This document shows, piece by piece, positions 1 to 11,774 of a DNA stretch of 64,000 nt. The translations under genes and the position numbers were made by a program. Each line of letters opens with the position of its first letter. Within the stretch, counting starts at the first letter, position 1. The notes beneath the pieces are model-generated. The model saw only the letters and a program-made list of their open reading frames with translations, was not told the DNA's origin and made no database searches. This DNA is from Diabrotica undecimpunctata (lineage: Eukaryota; Arthropoda; Insecta; Coleoptera; Chrysomelidae): positions 70,120,660-70,184,659 of the forward strand of contig NC_092810.1 in the NCBI RefSeq assembly GCF_040954645.1, read 5' to 3'.

Positions 1-683
1 ACTGCAACCCTAATAAACAATACATATTTGCACCTTCCCCTAGATCCAATTAACTTTTCGTCAATGCATGTAAGATCATTAACGTAATTTGCTTGCAAGT
101 TCTCGATGATTCAATTAAAAACCAAAGAGGTGGCTGCCGATCTACAAATCTTTTCCCGTTCATTTCTGTATTGTAGGTCATTAAATCTTAAACAAGTTAA
201 TAGGGTGAGTTTACGATGTAGAGACATTGTGCACTTGGAAATTGGTCTACCCATTCTATCTGTTGAATGCAATATTTTCCTTGAAATCCATTTTATGATT
301 ACGTGTGTCACCGTTTATTTTTTGCTCACTACATGTGATTCAACTATCTAATTCTACATTGCTTCATTTAGATCACAATATCTTTTTAAATACTTCCATA
401 ATCTCTGCGTTTGTTACAATCTACAATCGGTTTAAAACATGCGGTTCCTGTGCGATATCTGGATTTCATTTTGTTTTATTTTCTTATATTCCATCCTCTA
501 AGTTCCTCACACTCATGGCATTACAAATTCTCTCGTTCTTTTTAGGCGTGGCCTCAAAATATTCCGAAAACGGTACACAGTATCGAGTTTTACCAAGAGT
601 ACCTTTTTCGTGTAAAATTGAATAATGTTTAAGTTTACTTGAAATTTTTATTAATAATTATACTCTTAAAAAAGTTATATTGA
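1..683. other. AT-rich spacer, nothing recognised
   Basis: Short open frames occur on both strands (for example 106-351), but they have no recognisable domain and overlap each other. I see no RNA gene, repeat or transposon signature. Confidence 0.5.
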
Positions 684-870
684 CTAATACTTAGTACGAT
701 CCGTGTAACTAGCGACCTCTATAAGAATCAGATATAAAAACAAATTCATGGGATGTATCAGCTTCCAAAACACATTCGTATAAAATTTCATTAAAATGTT
801 GCCAGTAGTTTCCGGCAAAATCGTAAAAAATGCGTAAACGGGGTTACCTTTTTTGGAACACCCTGTATAT
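684..870 (-). repeat. Possible transposon end (ACAGGGTGTTCC type)
   Basis: Read on the minus strand, 855-870 gives TATACAGGGTGTTCC, followed by a GGTAACCCCG-containing segment. Termini of the form TACAGGGTGT are common at the edges of dispersed repeats in insect genomes. I cannot see a matching second end, so the class is not assigned and the inner boundary is arbitrary. Confidence 0.35.
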
Positions 871-948
871 GCATCTGTCACTATTGGGACTTTTTTGCAA
901 TTAGCGGCAATTATCGATTCTGACTCCGCATGATGCTAGGAAATCTAT

Positions 949-1094
949 TATTATTATTATGGTGCTACAGCTTAAAGTAGACTTTCGTTATTCCCAATTC
1001 TTCGTAATTTAGTCGTATCCATTAACAACTCTTGCCATTATTACCAGAATGTGGTTGATAAGGAAAATTGCCAGTACCAATTTTCCTTATCAAC
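949..1094. repeat. (AAT)n run and a 17-bp-arm hairpin
   Basis: A short ATT/AAT run lies at 949-960. An inverted repeat with 17-base arms (1054-1070 and 1078-1094) and a 7-base loop follows. The arms match perfectly (GTTGATAAGGAAAATTG and its complement). On the minus strand the surrounding sequence is partly open and ends at the AAT run, like a LINE 3' end, but I recognise no motif. The rest of 871-1719 is featureless AT-rich DNA. Confidence 0.5.
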
Positions 1095-1718
1095 TCCACC
1101 CTTCCATCCAAGTATTGGTCTAAATCTACTTCTCCGCCCAAACTGACAAAATCATTAGTTTTTAAATGATGTTTCCAGACTTGTTCATCTTGGTCTTCCT
1201 TTTTTAAAAAGGGTTACGTCTTCTCTCTCCTCTATTTTTATCAATATCAATATCATTTTTATATCAATATGTCACCATAGGTTTCGTCGTTTAAACACGA
1301 CCACGAAGAGAAACTATGATAATCTCTTATTCATGAATATTTTTAAACATTATTTTTTGATTTGTTGACTAACAAAAATGTATTATTTTTATATTTACTT
1401 TGACGGTAACGGAATTACATCTAAATATTAAACATAATTTTCTTTTTATTTTTAGTTTCTTCGAAGTTATTGGAAAACTTTTGGATATGCTCGATATACG
1501 ATATATAGAAGACCAGCGATGTGAATATTTTAAGATAATAAAATATTCATAGATAAAACTTATTATAAAAAGAAGTTCGTGTACAATTTTGTTCCTTATT
1601 TTTGGAGAAAAAAATATGCAAGAATTTGACTATAAAATGGAAATCTGCTTTATTACTCATTATTATTTACCTTTCAAAAGTAAACGAGTAAAGGTTATAA
1701 TAAGTGACTAACAAGATG

Positions 1719-1719
<1 letters not shown>

Positions 1720-1802
<83 letters not shown>
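1720..1802. repeat. (TA)n microsatellite
   Basis: About 80 bases of alternating TA with one C interruption near the left end. Open frames across it encode only alternating Tyr-Ile and are not genes. Confidence 0.95.
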
Positions 1803-1805
<3 letters not shown>

Positions 1806-1858
1806 GATGATGATGTTTTACTTGTGAATGATGTTTTAATGAGCAATGAGTGTTTTTT

Positions 1859-2005
<147 letters not shown>

Positions 2006-2095
2006 CTTAGAGCTAAGATTAATATTATTATAAAAATTAATATTAAACTCACCAGTCTTCCGGGTTGAACCGCGTCGATATCCATTTTGCCGAGC

Positions 2096-2125
2096 TTTCG
2101 ACATCCTCTCTGATGTCTTCTTCAG
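2096..2125 (-). ncRNA. Hammerhead ribozyme-like core, left arm
   Basis: Exact reverse-complement copy of the motif at 2866-2895, with the same CTGAAGA box, 6-bp stem and GAAA. The same reservations apply. Confidence 0.45.
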
Positions 2126-2482
2126 GGCTTCCGAGGTCTCAGTCTCCCGAGCCCCCAGACACTACTACACTCACTAGTCACTTCTAGTTCACTCACTAGT
2201 TCACTACTACGACTGGGACCAGGGGACGGTTCATTTATACCGTCGATGGTGACGTGGCCTAGGTGGGGGTTAGGGTGGGGATTGGCGCGAGAGTTGGCGC
2301 GAACATTTCCGACAGTGGGATTTTGATTCGAAGATGGAGGGGGCGATATTTTGTTTATGAGAGGTCTCCATGTAGAAGGTAACCGTATGGCGTCATCTCT
2401 TTTATTAAGGCAATTTGGTCTTTTTTCTATTTCTATGGCTTCTCGGATAATTCTTGGTTTATAAAAGCGGATGGGGGCTATG
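2122..2482 (-). pseudogene. Penelope-like element ORF, C-terminal fragment (left arm)
   Basis: Exact mirror copy of the fragment at 2509-2869, read on the minus strand, with the same IIREAIEI and TWRPLI blocks and the same stop. With identical arms, neither copy can be called the older. Confidence 0.7.
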
Positions 2483-2508
2483 GTTCTGGAGTTTCATCAT
2501 ATGGTTCA

Positions 2509-2869
2509 CATAGCCCCCATCCGCTTTTATAAACCAAGAATTATCCGAGAAGCCATAGAAATAGAAAAAAGACCAAATTGCCTTAATAAAAGAGATGACG
2601 CCATACGGTTACCTTCTACATGGAGACCTCTCATAAACAAAATATCGCCCCCTCCATCTTCGAATCAAAATCCCACTGTCGGAAATGTTCGCGCCAACTC
2701 TCGCGCCAATCCCCACCCTAACCCCCACCTAGGCCACGTCACCATCGACGGTATAAATGAACCGTCCCCTGGTCCCAGTCGTAGTAGTGAACTAGTGAGT
2801 GAACTAGAAGTGACTAGTGAGTGTAGTAGTGTCTGGGGGCTCGGGAGACTGAGACCTCGGAAGCCCTGA
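2509..2869 (+). pseudogene. Penelope-like element ORF, C-terminal fragment (right arm)
   Basis: The frame reads through HIAPIRFYKPRIIREAIEIE and later LPSTWRPLI, then a Pro/Ser/Asn-rich tail, and stops at TGA 2867-2869. The pattern of a (R/I)IREAIEI block, an Asn/Asp-rich stretch and a TWRPLI block is what I associate with the end of the GIY-YIG endonuclease region of Penelope-like elements. RT and GIY-YIG catalytic motifs are absent, so this is only the last ~115 residues of an element ORF. The stop codon lies inside the hammerhead-like CTGAAGA box. Confidence 0.7.
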
Positions 2870-2895
2870 AGAAGACATCAGAGAGGATGTCGAAA
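2866..2895 (+). ncRNA. Hammerhead ribozyme-like core, right arm
   Basis: The CTGAAGA box (2866-2872) is followed by one A, a perfect 6-bp stem GACATC/GATGTC (2874-2879, 2886-2891) with loop AGAGAG, and GAAA (2892-2895). This is the CUGANGA, stem II, GAAA arrangement of hammerhead ribozymes, which are documented in Penelope-like terminal repeats. I could not draw convincing stems I and III, and there is one extra base before stem II. Self-cleavage is therefore unproven. Confidence 0.45.
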
Positions 2896-3016
2896 GCTCG
2901 GCAAAATGGATATCGACGCGGTTCAACCCGGAAGACTGGTGAGTTTAATATTAATTTTTATAATAATATTAATCTTAGCTCTAAGTTTAATTGTACTAAC
3001 CGCGGAAATCTTTCCG

Positions 3017-3120
<104 letters not shown>

Positions 3121-3190
3121 TTTTATCGCGATTCTCAAAGAATTAGTTTGTAAGCACTTTTTTAAATTATCTTTATTATATCTATTATGA

Positions 3191-3192
<2 letters not shown>

Positions 3193-3235
<43 letters not shown>
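3193..3235. repeat. (TA)n microsatellite
   Basis: About 42 bases of pure TA. Confidence 0.95.
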
Positions 3236-3237
<2 letters not shown>

Positions 3238-3891
3238 AACATAACCAATGTAAAATTTAAAATAAACTATCTTTATATTGAAATTCTTATGAAACTAATT
3301 AAATTATATAGACAGTGTAAATTTTAAATAAACTATCTTTAAAATAAAAATTGTCATGACACTTACTAAATTATATTAACAAAATTTTGTACCTTTCTGT
3401 CACTGAATGCCTAAATGAAACTGTTCTCCACTATATAGATTTTAATCACCACTCAATGTCTTCGTTCTCAGCTTCGGTTATCCTTGATTTTGTGAAATTA
3501 CTTTTTCCAATTATCAGCTTCCACCAATTTAAAATATTTTTCTTCTTAATAGCATTTATATTTATTCTTCTTTTTAATACACCAACATCCAATCACCATA
3601 TAACTATTATAATTTGATTTCTACTAATCTCCAATCACAATATAATTTTTAATTTCTTCCAATCTCCAACCAATATTCTTACAATATACTTTCCAATACT
3701 ATCAAATTTTAATACTAAATCACTGAATATTGCATACTTTATACTTTCTTCCTAATTCTGACTGACTAATCTTGAACTTACTGAACAACTGACTTCACTA
3801 ACTGTAACTAACTGTGTCTGTCTTCTTACTAACTAGCTGTCTGACCTTCTACTGACTTCATAGTAACTGTTCTAATTGTGTCCTCTTTTCT
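3236..3891. other. AT-rich spacer with a degenerate ~70-bp duplication
   Basis: Two similar blocks containing AATAAACTATCTTTA lie at about 3250-3315 and 3316-3380. The region to 3891 is full of CTGACTT/ACTGACT words that recur to about 4110. No coding signal. Confidence 0.5.
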
Positions 3892-3904
3892 TTATACTGA
3901 CTTT

Positions 3905-4028
3905 CATCATCATTTTGGCTTTACAACCCTGTGTGGGTCCTAGCCTCCCCAAGAATTTTTCTCCAGTCGTCCCTATCCATCGCCTTCCTCCGCCAAGCAC
4001 GTATTTCCATATTTCTCATGTCTTCATC
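3905..4028 (-). mobile_element. 124-bp 3' stub of a family D LINE with 13-bp TSD
   Basis: On the minus strand the insert encodes the last ~35 residues of a non-LTR ORF2 (MEIRAWRRKAMDRDDW, then EARTHTGL and a stop) and then an (ATG)n tail. The same end pattern (aromatic, basic, DR.EWR, EA..H..L) occurs at 46.5 and 53.7 kb. The insert is flanked by the perfect 13-bp repeat TTATACTGACTTT at 3892-3904 and 4029-4041, as expected from target-primed reverse transcription with extreme 5' truncation. The local abundance of CTGACTT words lowers the TSD's weight slightly. Confidence 0.8.
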
Positions 4029-4041
4029 TTATACTGACTTT

Positions 4042-4914
<873 letters not shown>

Positions 4915-4919
4915 ATATA

Positions 4920-5771
4920 ACCGATCTTTAGATTACCTAATAATAATTCTAAATATTTTTTAGGTAAGAGGATCTATATCTAAATTTAACAGTTTCAGAA
5001 AAATATTTATTAGAACATTAAATATTAAAATTATTATTTTCTAGTACTGATAATTAACTCAAAAGTAGATGCTCAAATTTAATTACTAACAATTCCAATC
5101 TTAACATAGGGAAACATATTTATATTCTCATTGCCGCATAAGATAGTCCAAATCCTCAAAAAATTGTTCAAAATATTCATATCAAATGACGTCTAGAGTA
5201 ATCAAAGATATTGTTTTTCAGTCCTAATCATTACTCTTTGGGTCCTTGCCAGGGCATGGTAATAATCTAAATATGCTTAGCATGCTGGTTTAATTGACTG
5301 CGATTCTGTGCCAGACGGACGGTTTCATGTAGATATTTTCCCACCAGAGTCTTCATTATTTGATCTGTCCATCGTGGTGGAGATTTTCCTTCTGGTCTTT
5401 AGCTTTCTCCTTCTATTACCAATAGTTCTATAGTCTCCATTCCGCTGGTTATGCGGCCGCAGTAATCTAGGTGTGCTTATTAATGAAGCTGTTCCAGAAT
5501 TGACAGGTTGGCTGTGTATTATTCTATAGGCCCACATTTCTAAGGTTTTGATCTTAATTCTATCGATTTTTTAAGACTTGATGTTACAACTGCGTATGTT
5601 AAAATGGAAAAAAGAAGGGCAGTGATCTACCTGAACTTAGTATTTCTTGTTATTTTTCGATTTTTGCATATTTTAATTAATTTAACTTTAAATTAATTTT
5701 AACTAATTACTGCTTCGAAATTCTTGTGTTTTGAGATTTACTCAGTGTCTTTATATAATTCTAGAAGTAAT
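4920..5771. other. AT-rich spacer, nothing recognised
   Basis: The minus-strand open frame 5325-5537 has no recognisable domain. The sequence at 5330-5560 is somewhat less AT-rich and may be old repeat. Confidence 0.45.
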
Positions 5772-5800
5772 TTTTCTTCTTCTTCTTGCAGTACCGTCTC

Positions 5801-6510
5801 CTATTGGAGGTTGGCTGCCATCACAGCAATCTTTACTTTGTTGGCTGCAGCTCTGAACAACTGTATTGAACTGAACCCATACCACTCCCTTAAATTTCGC
5901 AACCAGGAAATCCTCCTACGTCCCACATTTCTCTTTCCCGAGATTTTTCCTTGGATTATGAGTTTAAGCAGAGAGTACTTTTCTCCTCTCATTATGTGGC
6001 CCAGATATTCCAGTTTTTTCGTTTGTATGGTTTTTATGACTTCGCATTCCTTCCCCATCTTCAGCAGAACATCTTGATTTATTACTCTTTCTGTCCATGG
6101 TATTTTCCACATTCTTCTGTAACACCACATCTCGAATGCCTCAATGTTTTGATGTGTAACTTTTTCAGTGTCCAGGCTTCCATGACGTACAGCAGAACGG
6201 AGAAAACATAGCAACTTAATATTCTCGTTCTTAAGTTTATATTTATGTCCCGGCTGCATAGGAACTTTTTTATTTTGACACACGATTGTCTCGCTATCTC
6301 TATTCGCCTCTTGATTTCTCTTGTCTGGTCATTAGTATCAGTGAAGCAAACCCCTAAATATTTGTAGGACGTAACTCTTTCAAATGGCTGATTATTTATG
6401 GTTAAATTCACATTGGTGTATAGCTTCTTTGTTACAATCATAAATTTAGTCTTCTTGATGTTCAGTTTTAGACCATACTTTTTGGTATGGGTGTGTATGT
6501 TTTCCATCAA
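5801..6510 (-). pseudogene. Family A RT thumb and C-terminal domain
   Basis: It begins just after a frameshifted active-site region (an IRR/ADD-like remnant near 6560) and reads KKYGLKLNIKKTKFMI, TSYKYLGVCFTDT and LLYVMEAWTLKK. After one more frameshift near 6150 it gives FEMWCYRRMWKIPWTERV, LEYLGHIMRGEKYSLL, RISWLRNLREWYG and FRAAANKVKIAVMAANLQ. These blocks define the family A C-terminus and recur at 21.1, 27.0, 35.7 and 57.4 kb. The exact role of this C-terminal region is unknown to me; nucleic acid binding is an inference. Confidence 0.85.
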
Positions 6511-6676
6511 AAACTGTAAATTTGCTAGGTTATCTGTTACTATTAGCGTGTCATCAGCGTATCGTATATTGTTAATTAACTCCGGTAATGTTCATACCAA
6601 TGTTTTGCTCTAGGAGCGCTTCCTGACATATTGTTTCGCTATATATATTGAATAATAGTGGAGAAAGCATACAACC

Positions 6677-7738
6677 CTAACGCACACCTCGACGAATCTT
6701 AATTTCTTCGGTTAACTCATTATCAACTTTGATTTTTGCTATTTGTTCCCAGTACAACCTGGATATGATGTTAATGTCGCGACTGTCGATGTTTTTGCTT
6801 CTTAGGATTTCATATAGCTTTTGGTGTCTGACTTTATCAAAGGCCTTCTCAAAATCTATGAAACCTACGTAGAGGTCTTGGTTTATATCCAAACATCTTT
6901 GCATTAACACACTTAGACCAAACAAAGCTTCCCGTGTTCCCAGTCCACCTCTGAATCCAAACTGTGTAGCGCTTATGTCCTCTTCTAATTTATTAAATTT
7001 TCTTTTGTGAATTATTTCTAAAAATACTTTTAGGGTGTGGCTCATCAATGCTATAGTTCTGTGGTCTGAACACTCTCTGGCGTTATTCGTCTTCGGAATT
7101 GTGACAAAAGTAAAGAAGAGCCATTTCTTTGGTATGATGCCTGTTCTATAAATTGTGTTAAAGAGGTTCACCATTATTTCAAGGGCGTCGTCGTCTTTTA
7201 GTTTCAACAATTCTACAGGAATTTCATCTGGTCCTGCAGTTTTACCCCCTTTTGTGTTCCTTATAGCATATTCTACCTCGCTTTTTAGGATTTCAGGCCC
7301 TGTTGTGTCGTCTGTAGGTTCTGCCACTGCTATTTCTGGTCTTTCGTCTGCAAAGAGTTCTTCAATGTATTCTGTCCATCTTGCCAGTTTTTCATTTAAA
7401 TCTGTAATTATTTTACCTTTTTTGTCCTTTATTATGGATGCTTGTTTCACTTTTTTACCTGTTATTTCCTTGATCTTTTTATGCATGTTAAAGCTATCGT
7501 ACTTTTTATCATATTCTTCTATTTCCTTGCAGTTGTCCAGAAACCAGATTTCTTTGGCTTCTCTAATTTTTCTCTTAATTTCACGGTTTACTTCTTTATA
7601 TTTTGTCTTGTTGGTTTTATTTCTTCGCCTTTCCTCCATAAGATGCAAAATTTCATTTGTCATCCATTCCTTTTTCTTAATTTTGCTTGGAGCTAAGGAT
7701 CCTTCACCAGCTGTCATAAGGGCCTTTTCTATCTCCAT
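6677..7738 (-). pseudogene. Family A reverse transcriptase, N-terminal half
   Basis: A 353-codon open stretch. A charged linker (MTNEILHLMEERRR, EIKRKIREAKEIWFLDNC) comes first, then the RT fingers and palm: GKTAGPDEIPVELLK, TQFGFRGGLGTREALF and the catalytic Asp block VGFIDFEKAFDKVRH (motif A). It ends at RRGVR, where TAG (6677-6679) replaces the expected Gln of RQGC. Reading on gives GCMLSPLLFNIYSE. So a single nonsense base separates this from the next RT block. The first ATG in the open stretch is internal to ORF2, not a natural start. Confidence 0.9.
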
Positions 7739-7788
7739 CCATTTATTCTCTACATTGCCTGTGTTCCTATTTTTTTGCAGCGATGTTT

Positions 7789-8616
7789 CTAAGATTGTTG
7801 TTTACCTGTTCTCTTGTCCTTTCCAGTATCTTTTGTTTCACTGCGCTTTTCTGTAGTTTCTTGAATATTATATTCTACAGCCACCACCGGATTGTGATCC
7901 GATTCTATATCAGTGCCTAGATAGGTTTTTGTAGACGTGATAGAGTTTTTAAACCGGCTTCTGATTAGTATATAATCGATTTGATTCCTGACGATGTTGT
8001 CTGCATTATCCCTTGGTGATGTCCACGTGTACAATCTACGGTTTGGTAATCTGAACATTGTGTTCATTACTACAAATTCTTTTTCTTGGCAAAATTGTAT
8101 GAGACGTTTACCTCGGTCATTTCGTTGTCCAAGTCCAAATTCACCAGTGCATCGATCAGTTTTCACCTTACCAAGTTTAGCGTTGAAGTCGCCCATGATT
8201 AAGGGACCTCTTCTTTTTTGGTCGATTCCAGAATATATTCAAGTTGTTTGTAGAATTCTTCTATTTCCTCATCCTCTTTCTCTGCTGTCAGTGCATAGAC
8301 TTGAATAATGTTAATTTTTCATTTGTTCGACTTTAGTTGGATTACTATGATTCGTTCTGAATATGGGGTAAAACTTAGTACCGATTTGTTGACTTCCCTT
8401 TCTACTATTATTCCAACGTCATAACGGTGTTTTGTATCATCAGTTCCCGAATAGTAGAACGTGCCGTTTCTAGTTGGACATTTGCCGGAACCTTTCCACT
8501 GTACGTCGCTGATACCAAGTATTTTCACACGTACTCTTTCCATTTCTGTTGTTACGTTGATTAGTTTCCCGGCTGCATACAAGCTTCTCTTGCATTCCAA
8601 GTAGCTATTCTCATAA
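7789..8616 (-). pseudogene. Family A apurinic-type endonuclease domain
   Basis: The domain opens with KVMRIATWN at about 8616 and continues in a shifted frame as LYAAGKLINV and GISDVQWKGSG. After another frameshift near 8310 it gives MGDFNAKLG, NDRGKRLIQFC, RLYTWTSP, QIDYILIRSRF and ESDHNPVV. These are the Exo_endo_phos signatures: Asn in TWN, the GDFN metal site, the D-Y-I-L block and the terminal SDH. All catalytic blocks survive, but three frames are needed to read them, so no functional protein can be made. In LINEs this domain nicks target DNA to prime reverse transcription. Confidence 0.85.
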
Positions 8617-8879
8617 CTTTATTTTTAAGTTTCACGACTTCGTTCGCCACTGTCCCCCCCCCGGAGAACCGATTGGGGAACTTTTTACTCCGGAATATTT
8701 CCTTTTGATGGTTGCCATTGATGGTTTTTTACAAGGGAATCCATTTGGATATTTAATGCAGTGGTTTCCCAAACTTCATGGTCTGACTAATTTATTAGTC
8801 ATTTTATGTCAGTTATTAGTAATTTTTCTAGGTTTCTGCAATGCCCTCTATGTCGGTTCTTCTCCATTGTGGTCTGGAA

Positions 8880-9770
8880 TAGTTTGAAGTTATGGCTTAA
8901 ACTCTTGGGCTGAATATTTAACTTTTTTAAAGTGTTCATGATTTTCATGGCGTAAACGTAAATTTAAATGATTGTTTTTTTATGATGCATACCTATTTAT
9001 TTTTTCTCCTAATTCTAAGGTTTCCCCTGCCATCCATTCTTTTGAATTTTACGCGATGTGTACCAGTTTTACGCTATATATTATGTACCCAGCTTTTTAT
9101 TCCATTTCATGTTTTATTTGTGTCTTCTAACATTTGTGGGTTTTCCTTGTTTATCAGTTTCATCTCAAATTCTTCCGACTAATTTACACTTAGCTGTTTT
9201 GTCTAATTTATTTTTCTAGTTTTGTGTCGATTGAACCTGCAGTTCCTTTTTAGCAGCTTACGATCTGATCTACAGTATGTTCCAGGCATAACTATTACGT
9301 TTATTACTGAGGTTTTCCATCTTTTCCGTACGAGTATGTAGTATGATTTAATTTGGGTTGTGTTTATAAAGTGTATTTGTTATTACTAGATTGTTTTTAC
9401 CGGAAAACTGTAGGAGACGTTCTTCTCGGTTTTCTAATGGCCAAGCCAAATGATCCGCCAATATCTCTTAAATATTGTTTATTTTTCAGTTTTTTTTCCA
9501 CCTTGAGGATAAAGTCTAGAATAATTTATACTGGTTCCTTTTGTGGGATTTTCTTTAAGGGTTTTATATATTGTTGAAAATGTCGTCAATGTCTTCATCT
9601 GAGACATCTGTTGTGGACACATCTATCTGACTGACATGAACATTTTCTGGTTTAGCTTCCAATGTTATTTTTAGCGTTTCACCGTTTGTTTTTTGTATCG
9701 TCTGATTTCCATATTCTATTGTGTAATAATATGGCTACTCCGTTATATCCTCTGTTTTTAGATTCTGATA
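8880..9770 (-). pseudogene. Second LINE endonuclease and linker relic
   Basis: On the minus strand, fragments read NGVAI (~9740), then DVSTTDVSDEDIDD, FGLGH and NKYTL, corresponding to the FGLGIRNERGERLL/ITNTLY region of a CFDP2-like endonuclease. Downstream a degenerate SDH-like site precedes a linker with SEEFEMKLINKENPQML. Stops and frame changes are frequent, so this is an old copy, unrelated to the better-preserved endonuclease at 7.8-8.6 kb. Segment 8641-8879, between the two, is unassigned. Confidence 0.55.
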
Positions 9771-9889
9771 TCTAGACTTTTTTTTATTTGTTTTAAAATA
9801 CAATTTGTTACAAACCACTAACACTAAGCATTTTTGTTGAATAAACATAATATATAAGCAAGATCTACCAAGATACCGAGGATGCACGA

Positions 9890-10270
9890 AATACCCGTCT
9901 CCGTTCTAGAAAACCACCAATGAAAACGGCAAGAATGATACATGAGGAGTTCAACATCACGAATGCATGGTCTTAAGAATGGAACGAATGGCAAAATAAC
10001 ATGCCCTGCATTACCCACAAGCCACCAGGTTTTGATCTTCCACGCAAAACATGGTCCACTCTAAATAGGATCCGAACCAGACATGGCAGATGTGCATACA
10101 TGCTACATAAATGGGGAAAGAACCCGTCTCCTCAATGTGACTGTGGGGAGAACCAAACCATCGAACACATTATTCAAGAGTGTCCCTCAAGATCCTACAA
10201 TGGTAGCCCTAAAGACTTCCTGTTTGCAACGTCAATTGATTATATAAATACACTTGATGTTTGTTTGTAA
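9890..10270 (+). pseudogene. LINE ORF2 C-terminal region with Cys/His knuckle
   Basis: The frame (one stop near 9976) contains PRKTWSTLNRIRTRHGRC, then a knuckle CDCGENQTIEHIIQEC. The latter is the CxCx8HxxxxC motif found after the RT in many arthropod LINEs. It ends SIDYINTLDVCL with a natural-looking stop at 10268-10270. RT core motifs are absent, so the copy is 5'-truncated or deleted. Confidence 0.8.
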
Positions 10271-11100
10271 CTATTTAAAGTTTGTCAAATACCTATATTA
10301 CTAGTGTTTGTGTATTTGTTCTAAATGTGTTGTAATTGCCATACGATAAGTAAATAATAAGCAAGAGTTTTAGTCCAATGACTATTAACTACTAGTAAGT
10401 TTCTTCATATCTAGATAGTGTGCTTTTTTGTTTTAAAAAATGTCATTGATCTCTCCAGTCTGATTTTGTAGACCACATGTGTCCATATTTGTCTTATTAT
10501 CTTTCTCTACTATATGAAATTTTCCAGTTTAGAGAAGACCTCTGACGTTTAACAGAGTTCCAATTCTAATATCAGTAATATTTTGATACGTTCTTAATTA
10601 GAATTTTAATAAACAGTGATACTAATAAAATACGTAAAAGTGAAAATTGGCACAAGAATTCCTTTAATCATAGACACCGTGTGTATTATTTTAACATCGG
10701 AGAATACATCAAAATCTAATAAAAATTTAAATTGGTTACGTACAGGTACAGTAACTTATATAAAAAATATTTGAAATCATTTAATTTACCTATAAAGTGT
10801 AAAATATATAAAGGAATCTTTATTATAAAAGTTTTCTATGATATCGGAAAGATTGATTCGAATAATATTAAACATACCAAATGGAAATCGGCCATATTAC
10901 ATAAACTCTATAAAACAAATTTTATAAGTATTCTATTAGCTCGTTTTGAAATATTTCAAACATTCCATACAATTATGCATGGAACCAGAAGTGTTACACT
11001 TTTCAATGCTGATAATAGAATGTCACATACCAAGTATCAATAAATAAGTGCTATTTAATCTCAAGTGGAGCTAAAATATACAAAAATTCGAAAGGTGACA
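10271..11100. other. AT-rich spacer with one unassigned open frame
   Basis: The frame 10732-11043 (+) is open for about 103 codons, starts with a non-ATG codon, is rich in Lys/Ile/Asn, and matches no family I know. It is probably chance in AT-rich DNA. The first ~100 bases may be 3'UTR of the preceding LINE. Confidence 0.4.
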
Positions 11101-11109
11101 AAAAAATAT

Positions 11110-11310
11110 TTTTAGATAATATAATAACAAAACACTGAAAACTGTGTTTTCAAAATTTTCACAAAAGTTATTATATCTTATCATTTCAGCTGTTTCGGCA
11201 TAGTGCCTTTCTCAAGTGATCTATTTTTGGTATGTATTTACACTTAAAAGTCTTTAACTGAATAGGTTAAGGAGGGGGAGAACTGTTGGTCTGAAGTTGG
11301 TCATTCTGAT
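11110..11310 (-). repeat. Penelope-like terminal repeat, outer copy
   Basis: Shares with 11775-12060 the blocks CAGCTGTTTCGGC, CCTTTCTCAAGTGATC and AGAACTGTT...GTTGGTCATT in the same order. On the minus strand 11188-11216 reads CTTGAGAAAGGCACTATGCC then GAAACAGCTG: a short GGC/GCC stem followed by GAAAC, a degenerate hammerhead-like arrangement. Confidence 0.7.
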
Positions 11311-11499
11311 TTACAACCTGATGCAAAATGATTGAGCTAATAATATGGTAATCATTTTGTGTAGATCATCCTATTTGATTACTTAGAGTGATTTCTTATA
11401 AATCCAACATTAAAATTCTCCCTACTAAATAAGTGTCTTAATAATTCTATTATAAATTTGAATTTCATTAAAATCTTTATTATCATTGGTTGGCGCTCA

Positions 11500-11680
11500 T
11501 CGCCAACTTTCGTTGGCAAAAGTTCACATCATTTGACAGCTCTTTATGAACCTTGGCCTACCTTTAACATTCTTCCGTTCTCTTTTATCGAGTGCCTCTT
11601 GTTTCCATCCCCTCACTTTAATCTCCTTTTAATCTTCTTGCACATCGTCGCGATACCTGAGTTAAAATAATTTTTTATTT
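11500..11680 (-). mobile_element. Short LINE 3'-end fragment between Penelope repeats
   Basis: On the minus strand, with frame changes, it gives KVRGWKQEALDKRE, a degenerate WR..EAK block and KELSNDVNFCQRKLAMSAN. This resembles the family D ORF2 end (WR..A.DR.EWR...EAK.H..L). A GCCAAC/GTTGGC hairpin lies at 11500-11516. Too eroded for firm boundaries or a TSD. Confidence 0.45.
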
Positions 11681-11774
11681 TTACATAAATAACTCAGCCC
11701 AAATTCTTTTATGGATTAATAACAGACAGATACTTGATGGATTCGACCATTACTTGATGAAAATTCATTTTATG

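Larger units (their letters stand above)
5772..8640 (-). mobile_element. Nearly full-length family A non-LTR retrotransposon
   Basis: Read on the minus strand the element runs endonuclease, RT, thumb/C-terminal domain and a (GAA)n tail at 5772-5790. It is the best-covered member of a family also seen at 16.5, 20.8, 27.0, 35.6 and 56.2 kb. The apurinic-type endonuclease resembles sequences usually labelled craniofacial development protein 2-like in insect annotation. The RT has the motifs of RTE/jockey-like LINEs, but I do not assign a clade. Frameshifts near 8320 and 6560 and a stop at 6677-6679 make it non-autonomous. I could not find a TSD or an exact 5' end. Confidence 0.85.

Noticed and set aside
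2471..2869. Possible 132-codon host gene with an ATG
   Set aside because: Most of it is the Penelope-like C-terminus and non-coding terminal sequence, and the ATG lies in the palindrome.
2866..3000. Complete hammerhead ribozyme with stems I and III
   Set aside because: I tried pairing flanks around CTGAAGA and GAAA and found no convincing stem I; only the stem II core is claimed.
7155..7856. 233-codon plus-strand open frame
   Set aside because: It is the antisense shadow of the family A RT, Ser/Phe/Leu-rich without a domain.
10732..11043. 103-codon frame as a possible small gene
   Set aside because: Non-ATG start, AT-driven composition, no motif and no splice or regulatory signal.
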